From positions 42,047,468 to 42,111,467 of the forward strand of contig OU744735.1 of assembly GCA_916613615.1 (NCBI GenBank): 64,000 nt of DNA. The letters are read 5' to 3'. The notes below the pieces were generated by a model, which worked only from the letters and a program-made list of their open reading frames with translations, had not been told where the DNA came from and ran no database searches. Numbering within the stretch: the first letter of the stretch is position 1; each line of letters begins with the position of its first letter. The position numbers and the translations under genes were made by a program. Source of the stretch: Steromphala cineraria. Lineage: Eukaryota; Mollusca; Gastropoda; Trochida; Trochidae. Below are positions 32,677 through 45,892 of this stretch, piece after piece.

Positions 32677-35600
32677 GTAGGCATTCCTTCAGAAATTGGG
32701 GCACTGATTGCCCATTTCTTTCCATTCTTTGCGTTAATTAAACAAGGATTGTATGTTTAAATGAATATGATATATCTCGAGTATAAGAATGTGTTGATAC
32801 AAACTTTATTTCAAAGGAAAAGTAGAGTTAAGCACTTTTAATGCATATCAACAAACTTTTCGACCCTCTTTGTTTAAATCGTCCATTTTGAAAGGATAAG
32901 GGGTTTAAAGGGTCAATGGAGGTGTCAAAATGAGGGAAGATGTTAGAGAAAGGTTGTTCGGAAACAAGGTCCTGAGAAAGAATAATTTTGGAGGATATTA
33001 ACGCAAAGTTTATATGACTCATATGTACACATGTTTACCCGACAGAAATAGACGTCTGCACTTGCCAGCGTAATCTCTCGCTCTGCACGTGTTTTTCATG
33101 ATATTAATACTCTGCTAGGCTTTAAGTGGAATAGATGCTAACGCAATAAACAGAGAATATATTTCCGTGTTATATCGTAAATAAGGGTCTTCATGAAATA
33201 TCGTCTTTTACTATGCTGTAACTGTGTATCACAATGTGATTGTTGTTTTATTATTATGTGTCTCAATTTAAGTTAATGTCATACAATTGATTCAAGATGA
33301 ATTTAGTTGTGTTTATTTGTATTACTTATCAATTTCATTAGGTCTTTTCATTAGAATATCCATTTGTATTATTTTCGGAATTGCTTTATTTTGATAATTT
33401 GTCTTTGTTGGATAAAGGTTCTCTATATAGATTAAGATTTTCAACAATTTACTTATAATTATGTAGTGATTACAGACTGTTTTGAATGATTGTGTATATG
33501 TGATTGACTGAATTATTATGTAATCTTTACATTTAAATATCAAATATTCTGTGTTAAATACTTTTTAATAGTGTACTTATGAACAATAAAATGTAATATT
33601 CTAAATTTATTTCTTTTTCAAACGTAGTTGCAGTTACTCATTAAGATCACTTTTATTATCTATGCTGCAAATTTATCATATTTTGAACTGCATGTAGTTT
33701 GTATTCTCAGTACATAATGGTGATTGAGTAGTACAAGTAGTTATTGCTAATGACTTTAAGTTAGACTCACATCAATCACAGGTATATAAGCATCATTAAC
33801 GACCACTTATCTAGATCGTTATTGGGCAGCAATTGATTGGTTCTTTTTCACTTACTGATTGGTCTGTCTATATCTCTATTTAACCATGTCATCGGGTAAA
33901 GTGTTTCTGTTGTGTTTATTGACAATTGGTATGCTATGTATTTGATTGAAGTTGCAATCATAATGTTAGTATACTTACGTACAAATTATTCCATTTATAA
34001 AGGCAATTAATTTTTAATGAATTACTTTAATGTGAAAATTTAAATTTAACATTTCAACTTATTTTTATGTATATATTTTCCTGAAAGATACATAATTTAC
34101 AAGTGAGATATAAATAAAGCCCCACAATTTGTATAAAACCAATATATTCAAGTATTATTAATAAACGTTTAAGTCACTCATTAGGCTCTCTTGGGAATAA
34201 GCTACAAATAGCACTGAAATGTAGTAGCTTAGTGGAGGTGATATTACCTTTAAGTGGAAAACCAGAGATATACCTTTATGATATGGGTTATCACCTCTGT
34301 CGTTATAACCGATAACATACTATCTTTGTTCGGGACTTTCTTGATGTATGTCTTGTAAATTATTTACAGAAACCTTCAACCTTTAGAAGAAAAATGATGG
34401 GAAGAAACGAAAAACATGTTCATTCTCACCTTTGATGAATTTGAAACAATATTTCTTATCTAAGTTTGAAGAATTCATTTTGTCTGTGTAAAATATTTAT
34501 TGGGTTTGAGTGATTTATCTGACCGGTAGGACATAAATCTTTATATTACCATCATATTTATTGATTATTCGCAATAACTCCCACACTAGCAGGATGAATG
34601 GGAAAGAATTGTATACAATGTATAGTTATGTTGTTCAACATTGTATCAGTTGTACCTTAAACACTGGAAGAGTGAATGGAATATTAAACAGTCATGAATT
34701 ATTGTTATGTTGCCAATATTAAACATGTAACACTAAGTTATTAATATGATATAATGTGTCAAGAATTGTTGCATTACTGATACATGATAAGTTATTGATC
34801 ATGATCATTGGCGTCAATTCATGTTATTAACATTGGTTAAACTGAAAATTAACTTCAAAATAGGTAATTTTTAGATGTAGGAATTATCCTTCTGAAGCTA
34901 TGTACAACAATATCCTTGATAAAAGAGATCTGATCTAATTTATAGTTTTTATGTTTTAAATTTCCGCCAATTTCAGTTAGAAGAAAAAACAGGTGGATGT
35001 CAAAAAGGTTCAAATCACCAATCCATGGAAATCAATCTCGATGTGGTATATTGAATTCAATATTGAAGTTATGTGGCATTAAATTCAGCTGACATAGTTT
35101 TATTATGTCAATTATTTGCCTCAATTTATCCTAAATGAGTAAATCTGTCAATTGTTTTTTCATTCTGCAGATCAGACAATGAATTGAAATGTAACTTTCA
35201 TTTAAGGGCAGTAATTCAGTTTATCTTGTTAAAAACTGGATGAAGTACAGAGTAAGATTTATTTAAAATTCTTTAATTTTATTTATGCCTTATCAAAATC
35301 TGTCAAGTCTAGTACCGTGCTCAGTTAGGTCCTTATTCATCCAACATGCAGACTCATCTTTTACATAACAAAATCAATTACTGAATGAACGTTGCTTAGA
35401 ACTCTTTTCAAATAACTTGCTGAGATGGACAAATTGATTTTATGATTTTGATGTGGAAGATCAGAGACCAAACGTAATACAACCATTTTGCAGGAACTAA
35501 AATATGATACAACCAGCTTGTAGATAGTCTTCGTATTTGGGGACAAATTTGTTGAAATTACAGAATTTCAAGATGCTTTTTTAGGTACTGGGGTATATCA

Positions 35601-35760
35601 AATGGGACCCACTGACCTAAGAGTTTAGTAAAAGTATATATGACGGTGATGCTTATATTGTTGAATTTCTAAAGTTGTTATTAAAGTTTGGTTTGTCCAG
35701 AGATATTTAAGAATTGAATCAAATGTTCTTGTTCTGGGATATATGCATTGGTATATTGTG

Positions 35761-35983
35761 CAGGGGTCGAAATTAAACTTATCACAGTATTAGCCATTCA
35801 GACTAGTGGATTTTTAATACTACTAGCCCAAACTCATATCCAGCTAGCCCAAAACATTGAAATGATCTTGTTTTGGTATCTATAATATGTCACTAGTCAT
35901 TCAGACTACCAGTTGATACATTTCACTAGCCCGGTTGGTTTTAAACTAGCCATGGGCCAGACAAGCATCAATTTCTAACCCTG
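35761..35983. mobile_element. hAT-like MITE
   Basis: CAGGGGTCGAAATTAA at the left and ATCAATTTCTAACCCTG at the right are imperfect inverted ends. The interior repeats ACTAGCC/TAGCCC motifs. No clear 8-bp duplication was found. Confidence 0.6.
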
Positions 35984-36094
35984 TTGTATGTAAATGAATG
36001 ATCTTCCACAATCATACTATGATTATGATACTGATCAAATAGAGAACTTTCAATATCTTCTGTTTGTTACAACCTGCAATATTTACACAAGAAC

Positions 36095-36166
36095 TAAATG
36101 CAGTTAATGGCTGGAATATTGCCAAAGCAGCACCAAACAACTCACTCACTCACTCAGTACAAGGTC
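36095..36166 (+). mobile_element. SINE 3' tail fragment with ACTC repeat
   Basis: TTAATGGCTGGAATATTGCC, AAAGCAGCACCAAAC, then CAACTCACTCACTCACTCAG. It matches the 3' end of the SINE family. Confidence 0.65.
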
Positions 36167-37449
36167 TCTTCTGTTCAATGATTCCTGTAAATTGGCCCCT
36201 AAGAATGTTAAATTGCAGAAATCAACACACTGATTGCAGGATATACAAGTAGGATAGAAACATTTTGACTCAATCTTGCTATTGATGTGAATCCATGAGT
36301 TTGTATAAACAAACTCCTCACGACAAACAAATAAAGATGCTGACCTTCTTTCAAAATTTCAAGTAAATTGTTCCCGTAGAATCTTGTATTCAAGATATCA
36401 AGACATCATTTTGAATCAATATGACTTGGATATATATGAATCTCGATCAAACTTAATATCCATTAGTTTGTACATAGATACTCGAACCAAACAGAGATGC
36501 TGTTTGAATTCCGAGACGCCATTTCCATGAAATCAACACAGTAAAGGTATGCAGTGTATGTCAGGGCTAAGCTCAATATGGTTCCAGTCAGAGCTATAAA
36601 TAATGCTACTGCAAGACACATTTATACTTGATGATAATGTAGGCGAAATGTAGGTTTTATTGACGGAGTTGTTTAACGATGACAAGAATTCGCTCGTCCG
36701 TGACTAAATCGATATTCACTATGGTTATTAGAATAAGTCACGCTTCAAGGTCCATCCTAAAGTAAGTCATGCGTGAAATGATTGAACATAGATTTTACTT
36801 ATTTGGAAATGGTGTTTTGAAATTGTGACACATTTATCAATTAATAACATTGTAATCCAATTAGTGATGTGATACAATTATTCGAAGCTTTCACAAGCAT
36901 TGAGGCTGCTGTGAAATTAGCTTAAACGTTGGTGTTAGTGTCGAAAGGAAAAAGATTATTTGTTATCTTTAAAGAATATTTTCAAATTAAGTCTTTTTTA
37001 TATAAATTTAAAACTCTTTTACAGAAACTAAACTTTATTTCAAGTTTTGTACAGCTCAGTTTTCAAGTACTTCATACCATCTTCATGTATATCCATCCAA
37101 CATCATGTTCAACAACTTCAAATCTTATACAAAGAATGAAAAATGTTTAGGATAGCTAAGGTACAATATCATTCAAATTCTTGACGAAGTGTAAAGAAAT
37201 CTTTGCAAGTGTGAACTCATTTTCATTGAGAGTGGAGATCAGAGCACTGATAAATGCAACAGCTGGAAAGCATAAGGGAACCAGCCCAACTCTTCCTCAC
37301 TCAGGCAGAAACATTTCTTCAAACTAACTCTTTCTCAACTTCTAGCTAACCCCAGCAGATGGTCTTCAGATCTCTAAAATGATTGGGGGAGGGGGAAATG
37401 TTTGAGTTAGAAATAGGGAGGACAACTGAAGTTCACAAAAAAAAGGAAT

Positions 37450-37530
37450 AATGCTGAGGAATATATGGATGACAACTTCTTTGTTGCATACAGTGAATAA
37501 AGAAGTTGTTATCATATATTCCTCAGCATG
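37450..37530. repeat. Inverted repeat with 33-bp arms
   Basis: ATGCTGAGGAATATATGG..ACAACTTCTTT pairs with AAAGAAGTTGTTATCATATA..CCTCAGCAT around a 16-base spacer. The right arm and the following 70 bp recur at 40478-40562. Confidence 0.85.
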
Positions 37531-38702
37531 ATTGTCATTTCAACTTCTAAAATGCCTCTCAAAGAAGAAAATAAGGAAGTTATAATCTTTTTGGACCCCA
37601 TTCTACTTCATTGAATGATTCTTACAAGAATGTATTTAGTGGCCTTAGAGACGTAGTGTAGAAATTGCTTTTGTCATCGCTTGAAGTGAGAAAAGACATA
37701 TTTATGAAACTATACAATATACACCATATTTGCAGCATGTTTTGTTATGGGATGTTTTAAAAGGTTTTTGAATAAAGGGGCTTTGCTCTTTTTTGACCCC
37801 ATCCTAATCATTGAATGATTCTTAGAATAAGTAGAGTAAAACAATACCTATTGACAATGAAAAACCTCAGCATTTAAAAAGATATAATCTATGTGAAGAA
37901 CAGAGATCCAAAGACTTTCTATTTCTTCTTTTTGCCTGTAGACAAATACGGGCACTGATGAAGGGAGTCAAACGGCCCAGGAAACATCACATTAAAATGT
38001 GGAACTCATTTCAAGTGTTTTACCTGTGTTTTGACGGCACTCTCCTCCCCATCCCTATATCATGACAAATAAAGAAGAACAAACTATGAAAAACCTCAGT
38101 ATTTCAAGTAAATCTCATTTTGGTCATCTTGCCACATTCTATCTATATATATACATAATTCGTTATCAAGTCCATTTATTGTACCATACAATGTATTACT
38201 GGTGAAATGAAAAGCCGCTGTACCCATGAAAAAGAAATAAAGTGATAAAAAACAAAAGTAGAACAAACCATGAAAAACCTCAGTATTTCAAACAAATATC
38301 TACAAGCCTTACAGCGAGTCTAGCCCTCATCTGTTTCTCCAGTTAGGGCCAGCTGCCCCTGGTTCCCACGCTATGAACAGGGACTTGCTGCCTCCTCATA
38401 CAGCCCCATACATACCTTTATTACCCCTGCCTCCTCCATCCTTCATTATCAACTCCAGCTAGCACAGGTATCCAGGCCTTCTTGCCTACTGACCCATCTT
38501 ACCTTCACTAGCAATTGCAATATCTTATATATATATTTTTTTTTATGAAATTTTTAATTGTAATTGTATGTTTGTGTCTTGTAAGCCTTATGGCTGCTTA
38601 CTGAGTTTTTCAGCTTCTTTTATACTGTGATGTATATATGTACAGTATGTGAGCATGGAAGATATTCTTCTTCTTCTTCTTTTCTTCTTTGTTGGTCACA
38701 TA

Positions 38703-38738
38703 TATAAGTTGAATCTAGACTTGCTGAATGAGGGCAGG

Positions 38739-38742
<4 letters not shown>
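38703..38742 (+). repeat. Left 40-bp direct repeat flanking the microsatellite
   Basis: TATAAGTTGAATCTAGACTT + GCTGAATGAGGGCAGGACTT. It is identical to 39065-39104, exactly 362 bp apart on either side of the TTC tract. Confidence 0.95.
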
Positions 38743-38769
<27 letters not shown>

Positions 38770-39056
38770 CTTCTTCTTCTTCTTCTTCTTCTTCTTCTTC
38801 TTCTTCTTCTTCTTCTTCTTCTTCTTCTTCTTCTTCTTCTTCTTCTTCTTCTTCTTCTTCTTCTTCTTCTTCTTCTTCTTCTTCTTCTTCTTCTTCTTCT
38901 TCTTCTTCTTCTTCTTCTTCTTCTTCTTCTAATTCTTCTTCTTCTTCTAATTCTTCTTCTAATTCTTCTTCTTCTTCTTCTAATTCTTCTTCTTCTTCTA
39001 ATTCTTCTTCTAATTCTTCTTCTTCTTCTTCTTCTTCTTCTAATTCTTCTTCTAAT
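38741..39056 (+). repeat. TTC/CTT microsatellite, about 190 pure bases plus interrupted part
   Basis: Uninterrupted TTC from 38741 to 38930 (about 63 units), then TTC blocks separated by TAA to 39056. The frames through it (poly-Ser or poly-Leu) are artefacts of the repeat. Confidence 0.97.
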
Positions 39057-39064
39057 TTGTTGTT

Positions 39065-39104
39065 TATAAGTTGAATCTAGACTTGCTGAATGAGGGCAGG
39101 ACTT
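39065..39104 (+). repeat. Right 40-bp direct repeat flanking the microsatellite
   Basis: An exact copy of 38703-38742. The pair implies a tandem duplication whose interior is now mostly microsatellite, or an assembly or slippage product. Confidence 0.95.
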
Positions 39105-40477
39105 TATTACAGGCTCTTACATAATAAATTAAATTGATATCCAGTTTTATCGTTGTGCTTCCAAAAATTACAGGAACTTCAAATCAAATCTCATTCACCA
39201 AAACATTTTAAATCAGTAATATTGTAATACCCAGTCAAATATTAAGATAAAATATATTAGTAAGTTATATTTTTTTACAATTAAGTAGAAGGTATAATTA
39301 ATATCAAGGAGTTCGACAGGAAAAGCTATTAAAGATTTTAACATTCTTGACTAGCATTTGGAAAGCGTATTGGTCATATATCATAATTTATGTATTTGTT
39401 TGCAATTAAGTAGAAGGCAGAATTCATGTTGAGTATTTTGACAGGGAATACTATTATTTAAAGATTTAAGAAAAGAAAGAAACATTCTCAAGCATTTTGA
39501 AGGAGTAACAGTCATATATCAAAGATAACTTACAATTTGACTTTCGGGAGATGCTTGTTAAGATTTGACATCACTGACATGTGTGTTATTAAAAAGCAAG
39601 ACGATGCTCGGAAGGGTAGGTGAGTAATGATAGAGATATGTAGACTAGAGGGTCTCAAGTGGGTTGCTTTGAATCGGAGATAGCTTTAGTCTTGAATCAG
39701 TTTGCCATGTGAACACTTATAATGAAATTACCTTTGGAGAAGGCAGGAGACTTTCGATGTAAAGACTATAATTACATATCACCAATGGTGATAAGGATTA
39801 ACTAAATTATCATCTTTAGATCACTTTTTGGAAAACGAATCTTAATTTTTCTCGGTTGTGGAATGTTTCTTTTGAAATTGAATGTCTTTAGATTGAATAG
39901 ATTATTTCTAAAATGAATAAATGTTTTACATGCCCATTCATGTAAGTCTCTTGACAATTAGATGAATCATTTAGTCACATTCATATCATTTTCAATAGAA
40001 TTTGTGAAGATGACGTGATGATATATTTCATGTGACAAGATTATCACTCTAAATAGATTTATATGTAAACTATTTTCTTTGTTACTGTATGAATAACTAC
40101 TATTATTATTATTATTATTACTTTTTGATGTCAGAAAATTTTATCTATGTTATGGTCCCATAATTTTGAATATCAATCTTGTTCTCTTTATGTTGATATC
40201 AACATGACAAGATTACTGCTTTGAAAAGGACCTTTTTGACAAGAAAGATGAGTCTTCTGGAAATCCCATGTTCCCATAATTTTATATAAACCCCTCTCTT
40301 TATGTTTTCTCTATTGTGCGGATGTATGTATTGAGGTATTATAATATATCATTCGCCATAGAAATTAGTATGTATGAGAAAGTAACGACAAAAGCTCAAG
40401 CAAAAAAACTTTATCAAAATTACAGCTTACAAATTAGGGGACATGATGTAGGGGCATATATATACATAAATAGAACA

Positions 40478-40562
40478 AAGAAGTTGTCATCCATATATTC
40501 CTCAGCATTATTGTCATTCCAACTTCTAAAATGCCTCTCAAAGAAGTTAAATTATTTTTGGA
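40478..40562 (+). repeat. Second copy of the 37499-37600 sequence
   Basis: AAAGAAGTTGTCATCCATAT, TCCTCAGCATTATTGTCATT and CAACTTCTAAAATGCCTCTC match 37499-37560 closely, including TTTTTGGAC near the end. Confidence 0.8.
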
Positions 40563-41762
40563 CTTTGGTGTAATTTATGATGTTAAAGCATTGTGTCTCT
40601 GTTTTGGTTTATCTGTCATATCAATGTAAACATTTCTGGGTATCAGTTTGATATTCCCACAGTTGTCTTACTTTGTTATGACATGTGACTATAAATTCAA
40701 CCATAAAGCTTCAATCATTTATTCAGAGTTAATCTCTGATAAAGGTTAAGGCCATAAATAACCTGAAATTTATTGGAACAACAGCCTTTTGAACTTGAAG
40801 ATGTTAATAGATGATAAGTAATTAAGTAATTGATGCTGAGATATTCAAGATTTATGACAAGAATTGTCTTTGAAACGTTTAATATGGATAGTTTGAAATT
40901 AAAGATACATATTTATGCTCTATTGTTAACAGAAGTTTTGAAATGTTTTGTGAGCTTTTAAGTCTTCTCTATAGACCTTGGCGCTGCATAATGAAATAGT
41001 TTTGGAGTCAGAACGAAAATAAGTGTTATAGTAGATTTTTATTTTTGGTTGGATGAAATGAAATTTCAAGCTACATGTTTGTAATGAAAGAGTAAATTCC
41101 GTTATATACGAGTCTTAAAAAGATGAGCTAGAGGTCAACTTGTCCGCCTAAATCGCCTGGAAGGGATTGATAAAAATAATTTAACTTTAGATTCATCTCT
41201 TTAAAACATTCAAAGCAATAACATTTGAAATGTTAAATAAATTAGACAATTCTTCCAAGCTTAGAATCTACCCATAGCAATTGATAAAAATGATCATGAA
41301 TCCAATAATTGTGTACAAAATATTCAAAGCAAAAACTTGATCTTTAAATGAGGCAAGCCCTTCAAACTGAAAGTCTACCTCTTCTGAAATAAACGGATGG
41401 ATAAAAATGAGTTTAGATCTAATTCATCTCTTCAAAGTGTAAAACATTTGAAATGATGTATAAATGGGACAGGTCTTCCATCAACTCAGAGAGCAGCCAT
41501 TACTTAATGGTTGTGTTTTACCTGTATCATTTCAAAACAATTACAAACTGAAATGTCAAGCATGCTTAAATTGAATGAATCTTTCAAACAAGGGGGCAAG
41601 TTCGTGCTCCTGTCGTCAAAGGTCGTGGGAGGTTCCTCTCAAATATATGTGGGATTGTTACATAGATAAATTAGAGAGCCTTTTCCAGGTGAAGATGTAG
41701 ACTTTGTCTTTGGATGATTACATTCACAGAATTTTGTCTTTGAAGGTTATTTAGAAGTGAAA

Positions 41763-41940
41763 TACAGTAGAACACAGATATAGCGAACTCGGATATTGCG
41801 AACAATCAGATATAGTGAACAAATTTTCAAGTCCCGTCATTATATAATATCACTTAAATTATATGCGTATAGCGAACACCGGATATAGCGAACTAAATTC
41901 TTTGGTCCCTTGGTGTTTGTTATATCCGTGTTTTACTGTT
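41763..41940 (+). mobile_element. MITE family D, copy 1
   Basis: TACAGTAGAACACAGATATA at the left and TATATCCGTGTTTTACTGT at the right. The interior has repeated ATAGCGAAC motifs. About 90% identical to 47472-47653, same orientation. Confidence 0.88.
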
Positions 41941-41974
41941 CATGTGAACAGCAAGATTTCCTTGAAAACAACTT

Positions 41975-42075
41975 AATTGTGAGGTGAGGTGATGTGGTAT
42001 TTATCACCGCTTTCAAGAGTATTTTACTTATATCGCGACTGCTAGTATTATGGCAGGGAGAAAGCCCGCAACTTA
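41975..42075 (-). mobile_element. SINE body fragment
   Basis: GTGAGGTGAGGTGATGTGG then CTTTCAAGAGTATTTTACTT and GCTAGTATTATGGCAGG. This is the inverted match to the body of the SINE at 51715-52045. Confidence 0.65.
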
Positions 42076-43324
42076 ATTGTGAAAATGGTCTGAATTTATT
42101 ATTTCTTCTGTATCCAGCTCATGAAACTGTAAAAATGTACTCAAAATGTTATTTTCCAGAAAATCTTGCTCTTCTTGAGTACATAAAATGGTGGAGACTT
42201 ATCTAACTTATGAATTATCATAAGGAAATACTAGTTTTCCAGGTTGCTTATTTTCACTGTTTAGAAAGCATCTGTACAGTTACTGAAGTCATTAGCAACT
42301 TAACATGAAATAAGTAATAACAAGTAATAAGGAAAATCCTGCTTATTTCTCGGAAGTAACATTAACCCTATTACTGCGGAACAATTCATTGCCAAACAAA
42401 GTTTCAAATTGACTTGATTCTTTATCTCAAAAATTACATCTACAGTCAAAATGTCAAGGATTTTAAGCATATTGAGGAGAAGAAATGATGATGGGCATCA
42501 TCTTCCAACAGAGTTTGCTCAACTGTATTAAGAATAGGAGGTTTAGGATTGGCATTTATTTGATATGAATGGTGAATAGACAATGAATTGTTGAAGATTT
42601 TTGCCAAAAATCAAACCAAAGTTCATCCTTGAAGACCTTCTCTTCTATTAAAAATCATTTCAGATGCCGTTATCACTCTTCGACTATTAATATTTCTTAA
42701 ATTATCAAAGTGCATGCATCCTGAGGGCATTTTGTTGAAGAAAATAATAAATCAACAAAAATGTGAATGCTCCTGGATTCGATAATGAAGTAAGTTCGGA
42801 AAACAGGGCCTATTGAGTAATTGCAACTCTTAGCAAATACAAGATTACAAGCGATGTGTAAATCTGAACAAATTGGGTTGCTCATCAAACTAGAACAGGA
42901 GATGAGCTAACCAAGTCGTCGTCTGATGGAGCTCAGTTTGTTTGACCACCTTATCACCCACGCGGCAAATACTTGTATGGGATGGTCAGTGTTTGACCAG
43001 TGCTGTTGTGGACACTGGTCAAACTGAGACAGAGTGGTGTCCACACTAGAACAGAAGTCCTCCCTACCTTGAGTCCACTGTTTAAAGAACTAGGCTTGAT
43101 TGCTGAGGGTCTAAGTTAATTTTAATTCCAGTACTTAAGGTATAGTAAGCAAGGATATCAATTTAATTATATCTTTGTGGAAAATGTTCACATATTGAAC
43201 AAGATTCTCTAATCCTCATCAAAGCAATGCTCTGAAGTCTGAATGGGACTTGCTATTGTGAAGAGAGCCCAAATGAGATGGTGGTGTCAAAACTGTAAAA
43301 AAAATTCATTTTCTTGACATCACT

Positions 43325-43359
43325 TTATAGTCCCCCTAAAAATGTGCTACTGCCCCTTT
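43325..43359 (+). mobile_element. Family A MITE, right-end fragment
   Basis: Only the terminal segment remains: TAGTCCCCCTAAAAATGTGC followed by TACTGCCCCTTTA. It matches the right end of the full copies. Confidence 0.75.
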
Positions 43360-44007
43360 ATGGGTGATTTCTTGCTCCAAGTTGACATCAGTTTACAAAC
43401 TTGTGGCATCACATTATACTAAGAAAAAAAATCTCTTTATAAGCGGTCTGGCATTAACCAGCAGTAAAATCAGTAATCAGTTTCAGATAATCATGAACAC
43501 CTTAATTGGCTTGATACTCATTCAACCATATGTTTTTTTGCATAAACCAACTAAAGTAATATCATCAACTTTATCTTATAAGATATATTACCCAAAAATG
43601 ACAAACAACCCTATAACATCTTTCAAAGATTTTGATTACGTTTTGTGCTATGATCACTTTGTGAAATATTTTTAGCATGGATTTCTTGTCTTTTGATGTT
43701 TATTGACGCTACGCTCTGTATAAACTTGCTAATCTGAGATCAAAACCTGGCAAGTGATCAGTTTCATTCCGTCAATAGCTATCGATCAATCAATGCATTC
43801 AGATTTGTTCATTGAATCAGTATTGTACATTGCTAGATATTTGCATAATTGATATGTCAACTGAGTAAGTTTGTGGACATATTTTATTTATTGTCAATGT
43901 TTGTAGGTTTTAGTCAATCATCTCAACCATTATTGATTAGTCATGTTTAGAATATTTTGTCAAATTTATTGTTCTTATTTTGATAAATGTTGCTGAATAT
44001 AACAAAG

Positions 44008-44050
44008 CAGCTAATGCCTAAACTGCACTAAGCACCAACTCACTCAGACA
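44008..44050 (+). mobile_element. SINE 3' tail fragment, short
   Basis: CAGCTAATGCCTAAACTGC followed by ACTAAGCACCAACTCACTCAG. A short diverged copy of the SINE tail. Confidence 0.4.
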
Positions 44051-44437
44051 CTGGTTATTGCCAGCAAGAAAGATTGGCTAGTGAATTATGATACAACCTG
44101 ATGGGTAAAAATGTAAAATAAATTAGAAAGTTTTATTTGATTGTGGCTTGTCATGATTTCTAAATAACTGCTTAAGTTATTGCGTAAAGACACACATACA
44201 TTTCATTTTGATTATTGATGCTTAAAAACAAAGTAAGGGACTGTTGAGGTCCACCAATATCCTTTCATCGTTAGGAATACAATATACAAAAAGTTTTTTT
44301 TCAATAAAATGGAAAGGATGAGACCAGATTCTTTGTTATAGTATTTTGACTGGTTTTGTTCAAGTATTGTCTCGTCCCTACTGCCCTGTCTCATTTATGG
44401 TTATTCAACTCATTTTGATAAAACTTTTGTGTTGCAG

Positions 44438-44516
44438 GATTTCCTTCCTGTCACCCTAACCCCTGTAAGAATGAAGCGGAGTGTATCGACGAATCAAACA
44501 ATGAGAAACGATGCAG
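44438..44516 (+). CDS. Second coding exon: N-terminal half of an EGF-like domain
   Basis: A 79-nt exon lies between acceptor TTGTGTTGCAG (AG at 44436-44437) and donor GTAGGT (GT at 44517). Read from phase 1 it gives G, then FPSCHPNPCKNEAECIDE, then SNNEKRC, and leaves in phase 2. The C-x-P-N-P-C-x-N-x-x-x-C spacing is the first half of an EGF-like module (cysteines 1-3), with RC as a possible fourth. The rest of the domain (C-x-C...G...C) must be in a later exon. Entry phase 1 matches the signal-peptide exon at 32601-32676, so the mature protein would begin within a few residues of this EGF unit. The intron is 32677-44437, about 11.8 kb. The gene continues to the right. Confidence 0.72.
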
Positions 44517-44582
44517 GTAGGTTACCCTTGGTTACTGATGTGAACTTATACATGATACATACATACATGTTTAACTCACAAC

Positions 44583-44744
44583 CAGTGTTGTTTCTAGAGG
44601 GGGTCCTTGAGAAATTTGCCCACCCTTTTTCCTTGTGTCCTTATATTTTGGAAAAGTAGGATACTTTCACCATTGCAAAGTGTCCCATCCGCTAAGAAAA
44701 GGCCAAAATGATCCCCCTTACCTGACCACCTAGGAACAACACTG
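44583..44744. mobile_element. MITE with CAGTGTTGTT ends
   Basis: CAGTGTTGTTTCTAGA and CTAGGAACAACACTG are inverted ends. CACAAC lies directly on both sides (44577-44582, 44745-44750). The duplication is shorter than hAT usually makes. It sits 66 bp downstream of the EGF exon, inside the intron. Confidence 0.7.
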
Positions 44745-44884
44745 CACAACTTGTTCAATGGATTAAATATTGCCTAAAGATGTTAGGCAAAAGACTAAAT
44801 TTAGTCTCTGAAATGAAAATATAATCAAAAGGCAACTTTTAGTATGAAAAGACAAAGTAATTTACTGTTCATTTTCAGAATCAG

Positions 44885-44968
44885 CAGTGATCTAGACTTG
44901 CTACAATAATGTAGACTAGTGTGGGTCTTTAGAATATTTTCTTTCAGGGCCTGTTAGACAGACTAGTT
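44885..44968 (+). repeat. 'TCTAGACTTGC' repeat fragment
   Basis: CAGTGATCTAGACTTGCTAC, AATAATGTAGACTAGTGTGG, CAGGGCCTGTTAGACAGACTA. Shares the opposite half with 61869-61965. Confidence 0.55.
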
Positions 44969-45892
44969 AAGCAATACTTCCTCAAGTCAATAATCTGGTG
45001 CTCACACCATCACCCAATGGATACATCATCATTTTTATGAACAATCCTTGTAGAAAGGATGTGTGTTTTTGCATCCCTTGTTATCAAGAGGTCCTGGGAT
45101 CCTTGCACAACATAGAGATTTACCCGCTAGCAAAATTGCAATATTATTTCAATTAAGCTGTATATCACACAAACTAATTTCAAATTATTATTTTAAGGCA
45201 CAGTTACATGCTTAACATATAGGCAAATTCTTTTAGTGTGCAAGAATGTTTGTTATGCTTCATAACAAATTAGAATGTATATTTCTAAATATATATGCTA
45301 TTAACAATTACTTGCAAATTTCATTCTTTTGAGTATTTTCTTTATCTGTCTGCTTTTGTGTCAGATGTTTTAGAAATTAATTTCATTATGTGTTTCTCTA
45401 CATGGTTAAAACCTGTTTAAAATGCTCTCAAGTAAAACTTGTATTTAATACTGGCTTAGCTTGTGCAGAAGTTATAAGAAAAAAACCCATTTATCATTGA
45501 TATATGTTATTGAAATCAAATTACTTGAAACTTGAATGAGTTCTTTCAGCCTGTTGTAAAAAGTTGACTATAATTTAACTTTAAATGTTCTTCACTTCGA
45601 TGAAAAGCTAAGAAAAACAAAAGAAGGTTGATAAATCACATAAGGCAATGGAAATCAGAGGCAAAACAAAAACTGCACAAAAACTAATTTTCAAGTAGAT
45701 TGTGTTGTAAATATCTTAGATAGATACAACATTAGATTGTAATTATTCATTTCCTATATCAAGTTACAGTTAGATTTAGAGATAATTTACTCTTTTTGAA
45801 AAATAAAAATAGGAAGATTAAGAAAGGGTTAATGATACCATGATATATACATATTTATATGCGCAACTCATGTGCATGCACTATTTTATCGG

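Larger units (their letters stand above)
32677..44437 (+). other. Intron 1 of the EGF-protein gene
   Basis: Flanked by GTAGGC and TTGTGTTGCAG with matching phase 1. It holds a hAT-like MITE, SINE pieces, the inverted repeat at 37450, the TTC microsatellite and MITE family D. No other exon with consistent phase was recognised. Confidence 0.6.

Noticed and set aside
38649..39074. Long frames encoding poly-serine or poly-leucine
   Set aside because: They exist only because the TTC microsatellite is open in every frame on that strand.
44429..44659. 76-codon frame overlapping the EGF exon
   Set aside because: It is a different frame from the cysteine-bearing one and reads through the donor into a MITE.
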